Shown one piece after another: positions 32,200-41,920 of a stretch of 64,000 nucleotides of DNA. Source of the stretch: Carboxylicivirga sediminis (GTDB lineage: Bacteria; Bacteroidota; Bacteroidia; Bacteroidales; Marinilabiliaceae); the NCBI RefSeq assembly GCF_018156225.1, contig NZ_JAGTAR010000009.1:62001-126000 (forward strand). The letters run 5' to 3'. The stretch's first letter is position 1. Each line of letters opens with the position of its first letter. The translations under genes and the position numbers were made by a program. A model generated the notes under the pieces. The model saw nothing but the letters and a program-made list of their open reading frames with translations. It was not told the DNA's origin and ran no database searches.

Positions 32200-33483
32200 T
32201 TAGAAAATAAAACCTACACCCAGTTCAAACTGATTTTGTTCTTTCGGGGCATCGGCATAGCGGTTGTTGCGAAACTGGTAGTTAGCTTTAAAAGTCCAGT
32301 TTTTCTTGGGGCGAACGTTAAAACCAACTGAAATAATTTCAAGGTCTTTCAGGTCGGCCACCACATCATCCTGACCAATGAGTGGTTGCAGGTTGCTGTC
32401 AATTTTCTGGTGTGTGTTCATACCCTCGTAGCGCACAAATATGGGTAGCTTCCAGTCCGATGCTTTGTTGATAAAAGGCATAATATCGTAGCGTCCCTCC
32501 AGGTAGTAACCCACTGTTTCGGCTCCCACAATCTCGTTGTTAATCTGGTAAATCTGCTCGGTACCGCTTAGCCATCCTTTTGCATATAAACCAAATAGGG
32601 TGAAGCCACCAATGTTGTGGGCTGCTGTTACGGTTAACAGTCCCAGATTAGAGTCCAGTGACTGACCGCTCATAGCGCCTTCGCTAAAGCTGTAACCACC
32701 CGAAGCATCGCCGTAGTAACCTGCTATTGACAGCAGGGTGCGGTCTTCGTGGCCATAGCCCAGCTTACCGTTAAAGGCTACGGTTGGCGGCCACTCGGTC
32801 CACTCGGTGTAGCGGCCGTTACGTATCCAGGTACCCGATGTAAAGTCCTGTCCGCGCATGCCTTTGGTTATCCCAAACTGGTACTCGGTATCAGGCATCA
32901 ATTCGCCATAGAACAGCACGCCTTGCTCCAGCCATTGAGAAGGAATAATGGTGCGTTCCACCTCTGGCCTATTTACGGTGTAAAAAGCAATGGGCTCTTC
33001 GTTAACATTCACCCAGCCCAGGTTCAACGGATAGTTACCTACTCTCACGTTAAAGTGCTTGTGTAGTAAGTAGTCGAGCGATACTTCTACGTTGGCTTCA
33101 AAATGACCTTCGCGTGTGCCGTCGTGCAGGTATTCCATCTGCACCTCCGACATAATAATGAACTTATCGCTTATTTTATAGCCTAAATACACACCTGAGC
33201 GGTACAGGTTAGAGTAATACTGTTCTATCTCTTTACTTTCTTTATTACCAACTGTGCCGTCGTAGTTGACATAGTTAACCTCACCAAAGCCACTGATGGT
33301 AAAGCGCTGCTCGGCACTAAAAATTTTTGACGATGCATTGGCGAAGCCCGATTGCTTGATGTATTTCAGCTCTGAGATGGCCCCCTTTTTTGAGATAGTA
33401 TCTTCCGGAGTGGTTGTTTCTTGTGCGTTAGCTTGAAATAAAGCAAGCAGGCCGATAAGTAGTATGTAAATATGTAATTTCAT
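32200..33483 (-). CDS. Outer-membrane porin-like beta-barrel protein
   Basis: A 427-residue protein with a signal peptide (YILLIGLLALFQANAQ), then many alternating strands ending with Phe (FELGVGFIF), the C-terminal signature of outer-membrane barrels. Motifs such as ISGFGEVNYVNYDG, YRSGVYLGYKISDKFIIMSE and VRVGNYPLNLGWVN resemble phosphate-selective porin-like proteins of Bacteroidota. The substrate is unknown. It stands alone on the minus strand; 33484-33665 upstream holds its promoter and no gene I can support. Confidence 0.8.
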   Translation of the reverse strand: MKLHIYILLIGLLALFQANAQETTTPEDTISKKGAISELKYIKQSGFANASSKIFSAEQRFTISGFGEVNYVNYDGTVGNKESKEIEQYYSNLYRSGVYLGYKISDKFIIMSEVQMEYLHDGTREGHFEANVEVSLDYLLHKHFNVRVGNYPLNLGWVNVNEEPIAFYTVNRPEVERTIIPSQWLEQGVLFYGELMPDTEYQFGITKGMRGQDFTSGTWIRNGRYTEWTEWPPTVAFNGKLGYGHEDRTLLSIAGYYGDASGGYSFSEGAMSGQSLDSNLGLLTVTAAHNIGGFTLFGLYAKGWLSGTEQIYQINNEIVGAETVGYYLEGRYDIMPFINKASDWKLPIFVRYEGMNTHQKIDSNLQPLIGQDDVVADLKDLEIISVGFNVRPKKNWTFKANYQFRNNRYADAPKEQNQFELGVGFIF

Positions 33484-33665
33484 TGTGTTAATTGTTTGTT
33501 GTACACTGGTTGTGCCTCTTTTGTAAGCTTTTTTTTTGCTTGATTGTCAATAGAGTAAGCTGGTGCTATTTTATAGCAATACTATAATTGCAACTGCATC
33601 TATTGAATGAGTTGAATGAAGATGATTGAAATTGAAGTGGGTACACTGTTTTTGTACAGTGCTTA

Positions 33666-34019
33666 TTAGCCTGCTTTAGGCGGTGGACTGGATATTTTTT
33701 GCTCGGGAGATTGATAGCTGCAAGTATATTCGGGGTATGCCATCTGCTGGTGCAATACAAAGAAATTGATTATCATAGGCGTGTTGCAAGCCCATACTTT
33801 CAGAGGTTTAACCGGCTTGCTGTCTTCATCATCCATATCGGCAATCTCTATATCATCGTCTATAATCGACAGGGCGAGTTCAATAATACTTTGTATATCA
33901 TTGTGCTTGTCGGTTATATCAATGCTTTTGCTATGGTAGTTAAGCAGGTTGTTAAACAGCATGCCTATAATCAGCCATAGTCCTAATCGCAGTTTTCTAT
34001 TTAGATGATGCCTTATCAT
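33666..34019 (-). CDS. Small protein with N-terminal membrane segment, unknown
   Basis: A 117-residue protein. One hydrophobic segment near the N-terminus (LGLWLIIGMLFNNLLNY) acts as signal or anchor, followed by an acidic stretch (IIDDDIEIADMDDEDS) and a polar, proline-rich C-terminus (SSPPPKAG). It resembles the short exported proteins with conserved acidic centres seen next to metal efflux genes in this phylum, but I cannot assign a family. It lies upstream of the cbb3 cluster on the opposite strand. Confidence 0.55.
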   Translation of the reverse strand: MIRHHLNRKLRLGLWLIIGMLFNNLLNYHSKSIDITDKHNDIQSIIELALSIIDDDIEIADMDDEDSKPVKPLKVWACNTPMIINFFVLHQQMAYPEYTCSYQSPEQKISSPPPKAG

Positions 34020-34084
34020 AGATTACAAATACGGGCATGCCATACCAAATATCGTGCCTTAGTTGGCGTTAAAAGGCAAGTTGT

Positions 34085-34285
34085 TTAACTACTTTTCTTC
34101 CTTTTGCTAATGGCATCAGTCAGTAGCTTGACTGGGAAAACAATACCAATGCCAAACAGCAAACCGGCAAAGAACTCTATAAGGTCAATGTCGAGTGTGA
34201 TGCCCGGTGTAGCAACTAATATTTCAATTAATATGGAAGCTGTGAGTAATAAAAAAGAAATGAACAGAGTTTGTTTTTTGGTCAT
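34085..34285 (-). CDS. Two-helix small membrane protein
   Basis: A 66-residue protein with two hydrophobic helices (TLFISFLLLTASILIEILVA and IEFFAGLLFGIGIVFPVKLL) and a basic tail (SKRKKSS). The family is unknown. It diverges from ccoI; the 250 bases between them (34286-34535) carry promoters only, with no further gene seen. Confidence 0.6.
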   Translation of the reverse strand: MTKKQTLFISFLLLTASILIEILVATPGITLDIDLIEFFAGLLFGIGIVFPVKLLTDAISKRKKSS

Positions 34286-34535
34286 TTTAGATGGATTTGG
34301 AGTTTGTAAATAGTGTTTTTACAGTTTATTGGTATTTTGTAAGCCAATTTAATAAAAGCATATTTACTTAATCCTGATTCAATCTAAAAATAGCAGAAAA
34401 CAAAGAAGGCATCAGGTAAATAGATGCACCACACTTGATTTTAATTATTAATCGCTATGTATAAAAACAAAATACAGTCTCTGGTTTTTATATGGTAAGA
34501 CAAATAATTCACAGCACATTCTAAACCTTATATAA

Positions 34536-36905
34536 ATGTCAAAAACTTGCTATCATTGCGGAAGTCCCTCTCAATCGTGGGTGCGGCATGACGATAAAGA
34601 TTTCTGTTGCGAAGGCTGCGTGATGGTATATGATATACTGAAAGAGAATGATATGGGGGCGTATTATGATATTGAAAATGCGCCCGGTATCCGCAATAAG
34701 AAGGTCTCTGTTGACTATTACGATTACCTGGATCAGGAAGATATTAAGCGTTCGGTACTTGATTTTTATGATGGTTCAATTGGGCGTATCAAGCTATATA
34801 TTCCGGCTATTCATTGTAGTTCATGTATCTGGTTAATAGAAAACCTTCACCGCCTGCATAGAGGCGTTATTCAATCGACAGTTAATTTCAACAGGCGCGA
34901 GGCTGCCATCACCTTTAATGAAGAGGAAATTAAGCTAAGCGAACTAATGACTTTGCTTGCATCCATCAATTACAAGCCACATATTAAAACCGAGGAACAA
35001 AAGAAATCAGCTAAACGTAGTAAGCAGCTTTTGATTAAATTAGGAATTGCCGGGTTTATTTTTGGTAATGTGATGCTGCTCAGTTTTCCTGATTACCTGT
35101 CTGAAGATATTACATTAAATCCCGAAATAATAGCCTGGTTTAAATGGATCAGCGTGCTATTATCCATCCCGGCCATGTTTTATTCAGGTAATGAGTATTT
35201 TATTGCAGCCTGGAAAAATATAAAGAGAGGCATTGTATCCATTGATATGCCCATTGCTATTGGTATAACCGCTATTTTTGTGCGTAGTTTATTTGAGATA
35301 ATCACCAATTCAGGGTCAGGTTATCTTGATTCTCTCACCGGCCTGGTGTTCTTTCTGTTGATTGGCAAATGGTATCAGGCCAAAACCTACGAAGCACTAA
35401 GTTTTGATAACGACTACAGCTCTTATTTTCCACTAGGTATAACCCGCATAGTTAATAATAATGAGGAAATTGTGCCGATAAGTGAACTGCAGAGTGGTGA
35501 TACAATACAGGTACGAAATGGTGAAATTATTCCGGCTGATGCGAGTTTATTATCCATTGGTGCATCCGTCGATTATAGTTTTATTACAGGCGAATCGGTA
35601 CCTGTCAGGAAAGAAAAAGGTGATTTAATTTATGCCGGAGGGCGTGTGCTTGGCAATGCCCTGTTGCTTGAAGTGCAAAAGAAGGTAGAGACTGGCTACC
35701 TGGCAGAACTGTGGAAGGAACGTAGCGCGACTAATGAGAAAGAATCGATGATTTCTCACACACTAAATGTAGTTAGTAAGTACTTTACCATTGTTATTAT
35801 TTTAATTAGTACGCTAACTGGTTTGTATTGGGCATTTGTTGATGGCTCAAAGGCTGTGATGGCCTTTACTTCTGTATTGATTATTGCATGTCCCTGTGCC
35901 TTGGCTTTATCCGTCCCATTTGCATTTGGTCATGCCGGTCGTATTTTGGGTAAGAACCATTTATACCTTAAACTGACAGCTATTATTGAAAAGCTGACCA
36001 AAGTGGATGCCATTGTATTTGATAAGACAGGTACATTGACCGATCCTGAGCATTTTGAGGTTGAATTTAAAGGTGATATGCCGGATCGTTATATGCAGTC
36101 TATGATAAAGTCGCTGGCACATCAGTCGCGACACCCATTGAGCCGTGCGCTGGCAAAGCATCTGGAAAAGGCCGATACCTTTGAGGTATTCGATTTTGAA
36201 GAGCAGGAAGGAGCAGGTGTGGAGGCTCAAATAATGAATCATCAGGTGAAGCTGGGCTCAGCTCAGTATGTGCAGGCCGAAAACCAATCGGGTAATCAAT
36301 CAGCCCAGGTTTATGTGCGCATTGATGAACGAGTGATTGGTTATTACACCATCAAAAACTATTACCGTCCTGATTGGCAAAAGATGTTGCAAACTGTTCA
36401 GCAATATACCGATGTGCATATTCTCTCGGGCGATAACGATGCCGAGCAGGAAGCACTGAATGCCATTGTGCAGGATGCGGATAAAATACACTTCTTTCAA
36501 ACTCCTAAGGACAAGCAGGCTTATGTGCAAGCGCTAAAAGCGCAAGGTAAAACTGTGATGATGGTAGGGGACGGCCTTAATGATGTAGGTGCTTTAAAAG
36601 AGGCTCATGTGGGTATCGCCGTGGCTGATGATGTGCATCAGTTCTCACCATCGAGCGATGCTATTATTAGTGCAGGAGAACTCAAGTATCTGCCACGTTT
36701 TATCAGCTTCTCCAGAGCATCACTTAAAATAGTATATGCTTCTATCATCATCTCATTTCTATATAATGTTGTAGGGTTGTCATTTGCAGTATCCGGTCAG
36801 TTAAGCCCGCTTTTTGCAGCAATATTAATGCCTTTAAGTAGTGTTTCGGTGGTGGTGTACACCAGTGTGAGTGTTATGATGGCTGGCAAACGGCGTGGTT
36901 TATGA
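34536..36905 (+). CDS. ccoI: Copper-transporting P1B ATPase CcoI (FixI-type)
   Basis: A 789-residue heavy-metal P-type ATPase. A cysteine-rich N-terminal domain (Cys5, Cys8, Cys24, Cys25, Cys28) precedes an HMA domain with HCSSC (Cys94, Cys97). Then come the membrane helices with CPCALALS, the actuator TGES, the phosphorylation motif DKTGTLTDP, HPLSRAL and GDGLNDVGAL. This extended N-terminus is typical of FixI/CcoI, which exports copper to the periplasm for maturation of the cbb3 oxidase Cu-B site. It precedes ccoS by 202 bases, in which a separate promoter is seen. Confidence 0.93.
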   Translation: MSKTCYHCGSPSQSWVRHDDKDFCCEGCVMVYDILKENDMGAYYDIENAPGIRNKKVSVDYYDYLDQEDIKRSVLDFYDGSIGRIKLYIPAIHCSSCIWLIENLHRLHRGVIQSTVNFNRREAAITFNEEEIKLSELMTLLASINYKPHIKTEEQKKSAKRSKQLLIKLGIAGFIFGNVMLLSFPDYLSEDITLNPEIIAWFKWISVLLSIPAMFYSGNEYFIAAWKNIKRGIVSIDMPIAIGITAIFVRSLFEIITNSGSGYLDSLTGLVFFLLIGKWYQAKTYEALSFDNDYSSYFPLGITRIVNNNEEIVPISELQSGDTIQVRNGEIIPADASLLSIGASVDYSFITGESVPVRKEKGDLIYAGGRVLGNALLLEVQKKVETGYLAELWKERSATNEKESMISHTLNVVSKYFTIVIILISTLTGLYWAFVDGSKAVMAFTSVLIIACPCALALSVPFAFGHAGRILGKNHLYLKLTAIIEKLTKVDAIVFDKTGTLTDPEHFEVEFKGDMPDRYMQSMIKSLAHQSRHPLSRALAKHLEKADTFEVFDFEEQEGAGVEAQIMNHQVKLGSAQYVQAENQSGNQSAQVYVRIDERVIGYYTIKNYYRPDWQKMLQTVQQYTDVHILSGDNDAEQEALNAIVQDADKIHFFQTPKDKQAYVQALKAQGKTVMMVGDGLNDVGALKEAHVGIAVADDVHQFSPSSDAIISAGELKYLPRFISFSRASLKIVYASIIISFLYNVVGLSFAVSGQLSPLFAAILMPLSSVSVVVYTSVSVMMAGKRRGL

Positions 36906-37076
36906 TGTTTAGGAATTAATTTCTTAATGTTTGCGATTGACTGTGAGTTAAATAGCTTAATGTTGCTAAAAAAATTAATAAATGTTAAACAATCGTATTG
37001 AGCTGATTGTCTTTAAAGGCGACAAAAGTTAAAGAATTAAATGAATAATAAGACCTTTAAATCTTAATTAATTTTC

Positions 37077-37084
37077 TACTTTTG
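37077..37084 (+). promoter_or_regulatory. -7 box upstream of ccoS-ccoNOQP
   Basis: TACTTTTG matches TAnnTTTG and lies 24 bases before the ccoS ATG. No good TTTG sits at the usual distance upstream, so activation by a regulator is possible. Confidence 0.5.
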
Positions 37085-37107
37085 CTTTGCATTTAGAATA
37101 ATAACGC

Positions 37108-37314
37108 ATGGAAATAATTATCTTACTTGTAGTTGCCAGCTTATGTGTAGCGCTGATATTTCTGGGCTTGTTTGTGTGGGCGGTAAAATCGGGGCAATAC
37201 GATGACGATTATTCACCATCGGTGCGTATATTGTTCGATCAACAGGAAGAGAAAAAAGAATCTAATAGTAAAATCCAAAATCTCAGTAAAGTTGGCAAGC
37301 AGGCAAAGGCTTGA
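37108..37314 (+). CDS. ccoS: cbb3 oxidase assembly protein CcoS
   Basis: A 68-residue protein with one N-terminal membrane helix (IIILLVVASLCVALIFLGLF) followed by the family hallmark WAVKSGQYDD and a polar tail. CcoS is needed for cofactor insertion into cbb3 oxidase. It is followed after 35 bases by ccoNO. Confidence 0.92.
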   Translation: MEIIILLVVASLCVALIFLGLFVWAVKSGQYDDDYSPSVRILFDQQEEKKESNSKIQNLSKVGKQAKA

Positions 37315-37349
37315 TGACCTTCTTCTGAATATTGAAAAATGTTGAACAC

Positions 37350-39494
37350 ATGAAGCAAGAGACGTTTTATTACGACAATAAAATTGTCAAATATTTTATG
37401 TATGCCACCATTATTTGGGGATTGGTAGGTATGGCAGCCGGGGTATTGGCGGCACTACAAATGGCAATGCCAATCTTTAACTTTGAGTTGGAATACACAA
37501 CCTTTGGTAGGGTAAGACCCATTCATACCAATGCAGCCATTTTCGCTTTTGTAGGAAATGGTATTTTTATGGGAGTTTACTTCTCCATGCAGCGATTGCT
37601 TAAAACACGCATGTATAGTGATGTTTTAAGCTATTTGCATTTTTGGGGGTGGCAGTTGATCATTGTATTGGCAGCCCTCACACTGGCTTTAGGCTTTACT
37701 ACCGGTAAAGAGTATGCCGAGTTGGAGTGGCCAATTGATATTTTAATTGCTGTCATCTGGTTAGTTTTTGGCTGGAACATGTTCGGTACCATTATGAAGC
37801 GAAGGGTGAAGCACCTGTATGTAGCTATCTGGTTTTACCTGGCTACCTTCATAACAGTTACCTTGTTGCATGTGGTCAATTCGGTGGAGTTACCAGTTAC
37901 TCTAACAAAGAGCTATTCCTGGTATGCCGGTGTGCAGGATGCTTTGGTGCAATGGTGGTATGGTCATAATGCGGTGGCATTCTTCCTGACGACGCCATAC
38001 CTTGGCTTGATGTATTATTATATACCAAAAGCCTCTAATCGCCCGGTTTATTCCTACCGATTATCAATCGTGCACTTCTGGTCGTTTCTGTTCATCTACA
38101 TATGGGCCGGTCCGCACCACTTGTTATATACAGCTTTACCCGATTGGGCACAGTCACTGGGTACGGTCTTTTCCATTATGCTGCTGGCCCCGTCATGGGG
38201 AGGTATGTTAAATGGCCTTCTGACCCTCAGAGGAGCCTGGGATAAAGTGCGCGAGAGCGCCACACTGAAGTTCCTGGTGGTAGCAGTTACCTGTTACGGT
38301 ATGGCTACTTTCGAAGGCCCGATGTTATCACTTAAAAGTGTGAATGCCATCAGTCACTTTACTGACTGGACGGTAGCTCACGTTCATATCGGAACACTAG
38401 GCTGGAATGGTTTCCTGACGTTTGGTGTGTTATACTGGTTAGTGCCTCAAATATTTAAAACCAAATTATACTCCGAAAAACTGGCTGGTGCGCACTTCTG
38501 GATTGGCACAATAGGTATTCTGTTTTATGCCATACCAATGTATTGGGCCGGATTTACACAGAGTTTGATGTGGAAAGAGTTCACTGAAGAAGGCTTGTTG
38601 GCATATCCTAACTTTCTGGAGACAGTAACACAGATTCGTCCGATGTACTACATGCGTGCCTTTGGTGGTTTAATATACTTATTGGGTGCTGTGCTAATGG
38701 GTTATAACCTGTTTAAGACAGCTGCTCTGGGAAAAGTGACAGCCAACGAAGAAGCAACGGCAGTAGTTGAGGATATCCATAAGGGTAAGAAAGGTGAGAA
38801 AGCGCATGGTTGGTTAGAGCGTAAGCCTGTTCAGTTTATGGTGATTTCACTGATTACTGTTTTAATAGGAACTTTTATCGAATTGATTCCAACTTTCCTG
38901 ATTAAGTCGAATGTGCCAACAATTGCCAGTGTGCAGCCATATACGCCATTAGAACTGGAAGGCCGTGATATTTATCTGCGCGAAGGTTGTTACAACTGTC
39001 ACTCGCAAATGATTCGTCCGTTCCGTTCTGAGACAGAGCGCTATGGAGAATATTCGAAAGCTGGAGAGTTTGTGTATGATCATCCGTTCCAGTGGGGCTC
39101 TAAGCGTACTGGTCCGGATTTGGCCCGCGAAGGTGTGATGACTGGCAAAATCTATAAACCGGATGCATGGCATTATCAGCACATGCTTGATCCGCAAAAG
39201 CTGAATGAAAACTCAATTATGCCTAAATATCCATGGCTAATAGAAGATGATCTGGATGTGTCTGATTTGCCAGCTAAGATTAGGGCCATGCAAACACTTG
39301 GTGTGCCTTATCCCGAAGGATATGATGAAATGGCTTTAGAAGATTATTATAAGCAGGCCGATAAGATTGTGAACAACCTGAAAGTGGCTGGCATTGAGTC
39401 ATCACGTGACAAAGAGATAATTGCTTTAATTGCCTACTTACAGCGTTTGGGTACGGATATTTATAAAACAGCACCAGAAACTGTTACTGAATAA
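37350..39494 (+). CDS. ccoNO: cbb3 cytochrome c oxidase, fused subunits I and II (CcoNO)
   Basis: 714 residues from ATG at 37350 (MKQETFYYDNKIVKYF); a TTG 18 bases earlier is less likely. Residues 1-460 are the 12-helix CcoN core with haem and Cu-B ligand segments (IHTNAAIFAFVGNG, WWYGHNAVAFFLT, WAGPHHLLYT, VAHVHIGTLGWNG). After a linker, residues about 485-714 are CcoO: one membrane helix and one haem c site CYNCHSQMIRPF (near 547). The N-O fusion is common in Bacteroidota. It is the catalytic subunit of the high-affinity oxygen reductase. Confidence 0.96.
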   Translation: MKQETFYYDNKIVKYFMYATIIWGLVGMAAGVLAALQMAMPIFNFELEYTTFGRVRPIHTNAAIFAFVGNGIFMGVYFSMQRLLKTRMYSDVLSYLHFWGWQLIIVLAALTLALGFTTGKEYAELEWPIDILIAVIWLVFGWNMFGTIMKRRVKHLYVAIWFYLATFITVTLLHVVNSVELPVTLTKSYSWYAGVQDALVQWWYGHNAVAFFLTTPYLGLMYYYIPKASNRPVYSYRLSIVHFWSFLFIYIWAGPHHLLYTALPDWAQSLGTVFSIMLLAPSWGGMLNGLLTLRGAWDKVRESATLKFLVVAVTCYGMATFEGPMLSLKSVNAISHFTDWTVAHVHIGTLGWNGFLTFGVLYWLVPQIFKTKLYSEKLAGAHFWIGTIGILFYAIPMYWAGFTQSLMWKEFTEEGLLAYPNFLETVTQIRPMYYMRAFGGLIYLLGAVLMGYNLFKTAALGKVTANEEATAVVEDIHKGKKGEKAHGWLERKPVQFMVISLITVLIGTFIELIPTFLIKSNVPTIASVQPYTPLELEGRDIYLREGCYNCHSQMIRPFRSETERYGEYSKAGEFVYDHPFQWGSKRTGPDLAREGVMTGKIYKPDAWHYQHMLDPQKLNENSIMPKYPWLIEDDLDVSDLPAKIRAMQTLGVPYPEGYDEMALEDYYKQADKIVNNLKVAGIESSRDKEIIALIAYLQRLGTDIYKTAPETVTE

Positions 39495-39506
39495 AGGAGG
39501 GAAGCT

Positions 39507-39701
39507 ATGAAGTTAGTCAGACATTACTTGGAATCAATATCGGGTGTTGAAATATATCCCATCATTTCGTTCTTTATCTTTTTTACCTTTTTCCTGGTGG
39601 TGACCTATATGGTGATTCGTATGAAGAAGGAGTACATCGAAGAAGTGGCTAATTATGCAACAGATAAGGCAGATGAGCTGCCGCTGTCAAATGAAAGTTA
39701 A
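39507..39701 (+). CDS. ccoQ: cbb3 oxidase small subunit CcoQ
   Basis: A 64-residue protein with one membrane helix (IYPIISFFIFFTFFLVVTYM) followed by VIRMKKEYIEEV, the usual CcoQ layout. It starts 12 bases after ccoNO, preceded by AAAGGAGG, an unusual Shine-Dalgarno-like run for this phylum. CcoQ stabilises the oxidase complex. Confidence 0.85.
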   Translation: MKLVRHYLESISGVEIYPIISFFIFFTFFLVVTYMVIRMKKEYIEEVANYATDKADELPLSNES

Positions 39702-39711
39702 AATATGGAAT

Positions 39712-39737
39712 AAGAGCACTGTTTGTGCGGTGCTCTT
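39712..39737 (+). terminator. Intercistronic hairpin between ccoQ and ccoP
   Basis: AAGAGCAC (39712-39719) and GTGCTCTT (39730-39737) form an 8-bp stem with a T following. Inside an operon it is more likely a partial terminator or mRNA-stabilising element than a full stop. Confidence 0.5.
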
Positions 39738-39760
39738 TGTTAAAATATTACTTCACATCT

Positions 39761-40384
39761 ATGGAAGAAAATAAAAAACAGCAGGAAATACCTGAAATAG
39801 ACCCGTTGACAAATGATAAGTTTGTGCCGGAGCACGAATTTGATGGGATACGTGAATTAGCAAATAATCCGCCCTGGTGGCTCACATTTATATTCATTTT
39901 TTCAATGTTATTTGCATACATATACCTGGCCAAGTATCATTTTTATGGCGATGGTGACCTGCAGATACAGGAGTATGAAAATGAGCTGTTGGCTGCTAAT
40001 CCTGAAGAAGAGGAGGAAGAAGCTGGAGGTATCAGTATCGAAACTGTTGAGATTGATTTCTCAGTACCATTGGCCGATGCAGCTGGTTTGGATAAGGGAG
40101 CCAAGATATTTAAAACCAACTGTGCCGTTTGTCACCTGGCCGAGGGGCAGGGATTGGTTGGTCCTAACCTGACAGATGAGTATTGGATACATGGTGGTAG
40201 CTTTGCCGATATTACACGAATTATTAATAATGGTGTGGTAGAAAAAGGGATGATTGCCTGGAAAGGGCAATTATCTGACAAACAGATTCATCAGGTAGCT
40301 AGTTATGTTACAACTTTGCAGGGAACAAATCCACCTAATCCTAAAGACCCAGAAGGAGAAAAGTATGTACCTGATGCAGAATAA
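39761..40384 (+). CDS. ccoP: cbb3 oxidase subunit III, monohaem CcoP
   Basis: 207 residues from ATG at 39761 (MEENKKQQEIPEID). The N-terminus contains HEFDGIRELANNPPWW, the usual CcoP entry segment, then one membrane helix (LTFIFIFSMLFAYIYLAKY) and an acidic linker. A single cytochrome c domain follows with CAVCH (Cys121, Cys124, His125) and an axial Met region (VEKGMIAWKGQLSD). Proteobacterial CcoP carries two haems; only one CxxCH is present here and the protein is correspondingly shorter. Confidence 0.93.
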   Translation: MEENKKQQEIPEIDPLTNDKFVPEHEFDGIRELANNPPWWLTFIFIFSMLFAYIYLAKYHFYGDGDLQIQEYENELLAANPEEEEEEAGGISIETVEIDFSVPLADAAGLDKGAKIFKTNCAVCHLAEGQGLVGPNLTDEYWIHGGSFADITRIINNGVVEKGMIAWKGQLSDKQIHQVASYVTTLQGTNPPNPKDPEGEKYVPDAE

Positions 40385-40427
40385 GCAGGCAATTAAACGA
40401 CTGTTGTTATTAAAATACTAACTTTAT

Positions 40428-40458
40428 AGAGCCCGATACATTGTTATTGGGCTCTTTA
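40428..40458 (+). terminator. Intercistronic hairpin between ccoP and ccoG
   Basis: AGAGCCC (40428-40434) and GGGCTCT (40449-40455) form a 7-bp stem followed by TTT. It resembles the ccoQ-ccoP hairpin in position and size. Confidence 0.5.
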
Positions 40459-40494
40459 GTTAACCCGAATGTAACGAAAGCAGATTTCCAGTTT

Positions 40495-41889
40495 ATGAAC
40501 AATGATCAAAATTCTTTCCGCGACCGAATCGTCACCATGAATGAAGAAGGCCGTCGTAATTGGGTATATGCCAATCAACCCAAAGGTAAATACTACAATG
40601 CACGTACCATCGTCGGAATCATCCTTTTGGCTTTTCTGTTTCTGGCGCCTCATATAAAAGTGGCCAATGGCGAGCCGCTGTTGTTATTCAATATTTTGCA
40701 GCGCAAGTTTGTCTTGTTTGGCGTTGTATTCTGGCCACAAGATTTTCATTTGTTTGTTATTGGCTTAATCACCATCATCATCTCCATTGTGACCTTTACG
40801 GTGGTTTATGGTCGGGTATGGTGTGGATGGGCTTGTCCGCAAACTATTTTTATGGAAATGGTATTCAGGCGCATAGAATACTGGATTGAAGGAAGTGGCG
40901 ATCAGCAGCGTATCAGGGCTAAAGGTGAAGATACTTTTGATAAGCTGTGGCGTTCATTATTAAAGCATTTTATTTTTATTGTTATCTCATGGGCCATTAC
41001 CCATACGATGATGGCATATATTGTTGGGGCTGATAAGGTACATGAATACATTATTAGTTCACCGTCTGATAACTTAAGTGTTTTCATTGCGATTATGGTA
41101 TTTACCGGTGCTTTCTATTTCGTGTTTGCTTATTTTCGCGAGCAAGTTTGTTCATTGGTGTGTCCATACGGTCGTTTGCAAGGTGCCTTGCTGGACAATA
41201 ATACACTGATGGTGACCTATGATTTTAAACGGGGCGAAGGACGTGCGCCGATGCGCAAAGGAGAAGATAGAGCTGGAGCAGGTAAGGGAGATTGTGTGAA
41301 CTGTAATAAATGTGTCAGCGTTTGTCCAACCGGTATCGATATTCGAAATGGTATTCAGTTGGAATGTATCAACTGTACTGCTTGTATGGATGCCTGCGAC
41401 AGTACTATGCGACGCTATAATCTGCCTGAAGGGTTGATTAGAATCACCTCGCAGAACAATATACAGAATGGCTCGTCATTTAAGTGGACACCTCGCATAA
41501 TAGCCTATACAGCGCTCACTACTGCTTTGATTGGAGTGTTGGTTGTGCTATTTACCTTACGTTCGAGCTACGAAACAACTATATTGCGTGTGCAAGGCTC
41601 ACTCTACCAGAAGATTGATGAGGATACCTATTCTAATATATATAACTATAAGATTATCAATAAGACGGAGCATGAAGGTAATCTGAGAATAGAGTTGGTT
41701 TCGCCTAAGGGAACAGTAGAGCTGGCAGGTAGTTCGCTGCTTATAAAGAAACAGGAGAAACTACAAGGGGCATTCCTTATTAAGCTGGATAAGGAGGTAT
41801 TGGAAGGCACCAGCACACCTTTGGTATTAGGTATCTATAATGGAGATGAGTTGATAGAGACCATACATACCACATTTGTAGGACCATAA
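40495..41889 (+). CDS. ccoG: cbb3 oxidase accessory protein CcoG (FixG/RdxA family)
   Basis: 464 residues from ATG at 40495 (MNNDQNSFRDRIVTMNE); the longer frame to 40441 overlaps the hairpin. Membrane helices enclose WCGWACPQTIFMEMVFRRIE and CSLVCPYGRLQG. Two 4Fe-4S clusters follow in CVNCNKCVSVCPTGIDIR and CINCTACMDACD, then a helix and a C-terminal Ig-like domain. CcoG is a cupric reductase assisting copper delivery to the oxidase. It precedes the FixH-like gene by 31 bases. Confidence 0.94.
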   Translation: MNNDQNSFRDRIVTMNEEGRRNWVYANQPKGKYYNARTIVGIILLAFLFLAPHIKVANGEPLLLFNILQRKFVLFGVVFWPQDFHLFVIGLITIIISIVTFTVVYGRVWCGWACPQTIFMEMVFRRIEYWIEGSGDQQRIRAKGEDTFDKLWRSLLKHFIFIVISWAITHTMMAYIVGADKVHEYIISSPSDNLSVFIAIMVFTGAFYFVFAYFREQVCSLVCPYGRLQGALLDNNTLMVTYDFKRGEGRAPMRKGEDRAGAGKGDCVNCNKCVSVCPTGIDIRNGIQLECINCTACMDACDSTMRRYNLPEGLIRITSQNNIQNGSSFKWTPRIIAYTALTTALIGVLVVLFTLRSSYETTILRVQGSLYQKIDEDTYSNIYNYKIINKTEHEGNLRIELVSPKGTVELAGSSLLIKKQEKLQGAFLIKLDKEVLEGTSTPLVLGIYNGDELIETIHTTFVGP

Positions 41890-41920
41890 ATTCTAATTTT
41901 AACTGATTTATACTATACCG

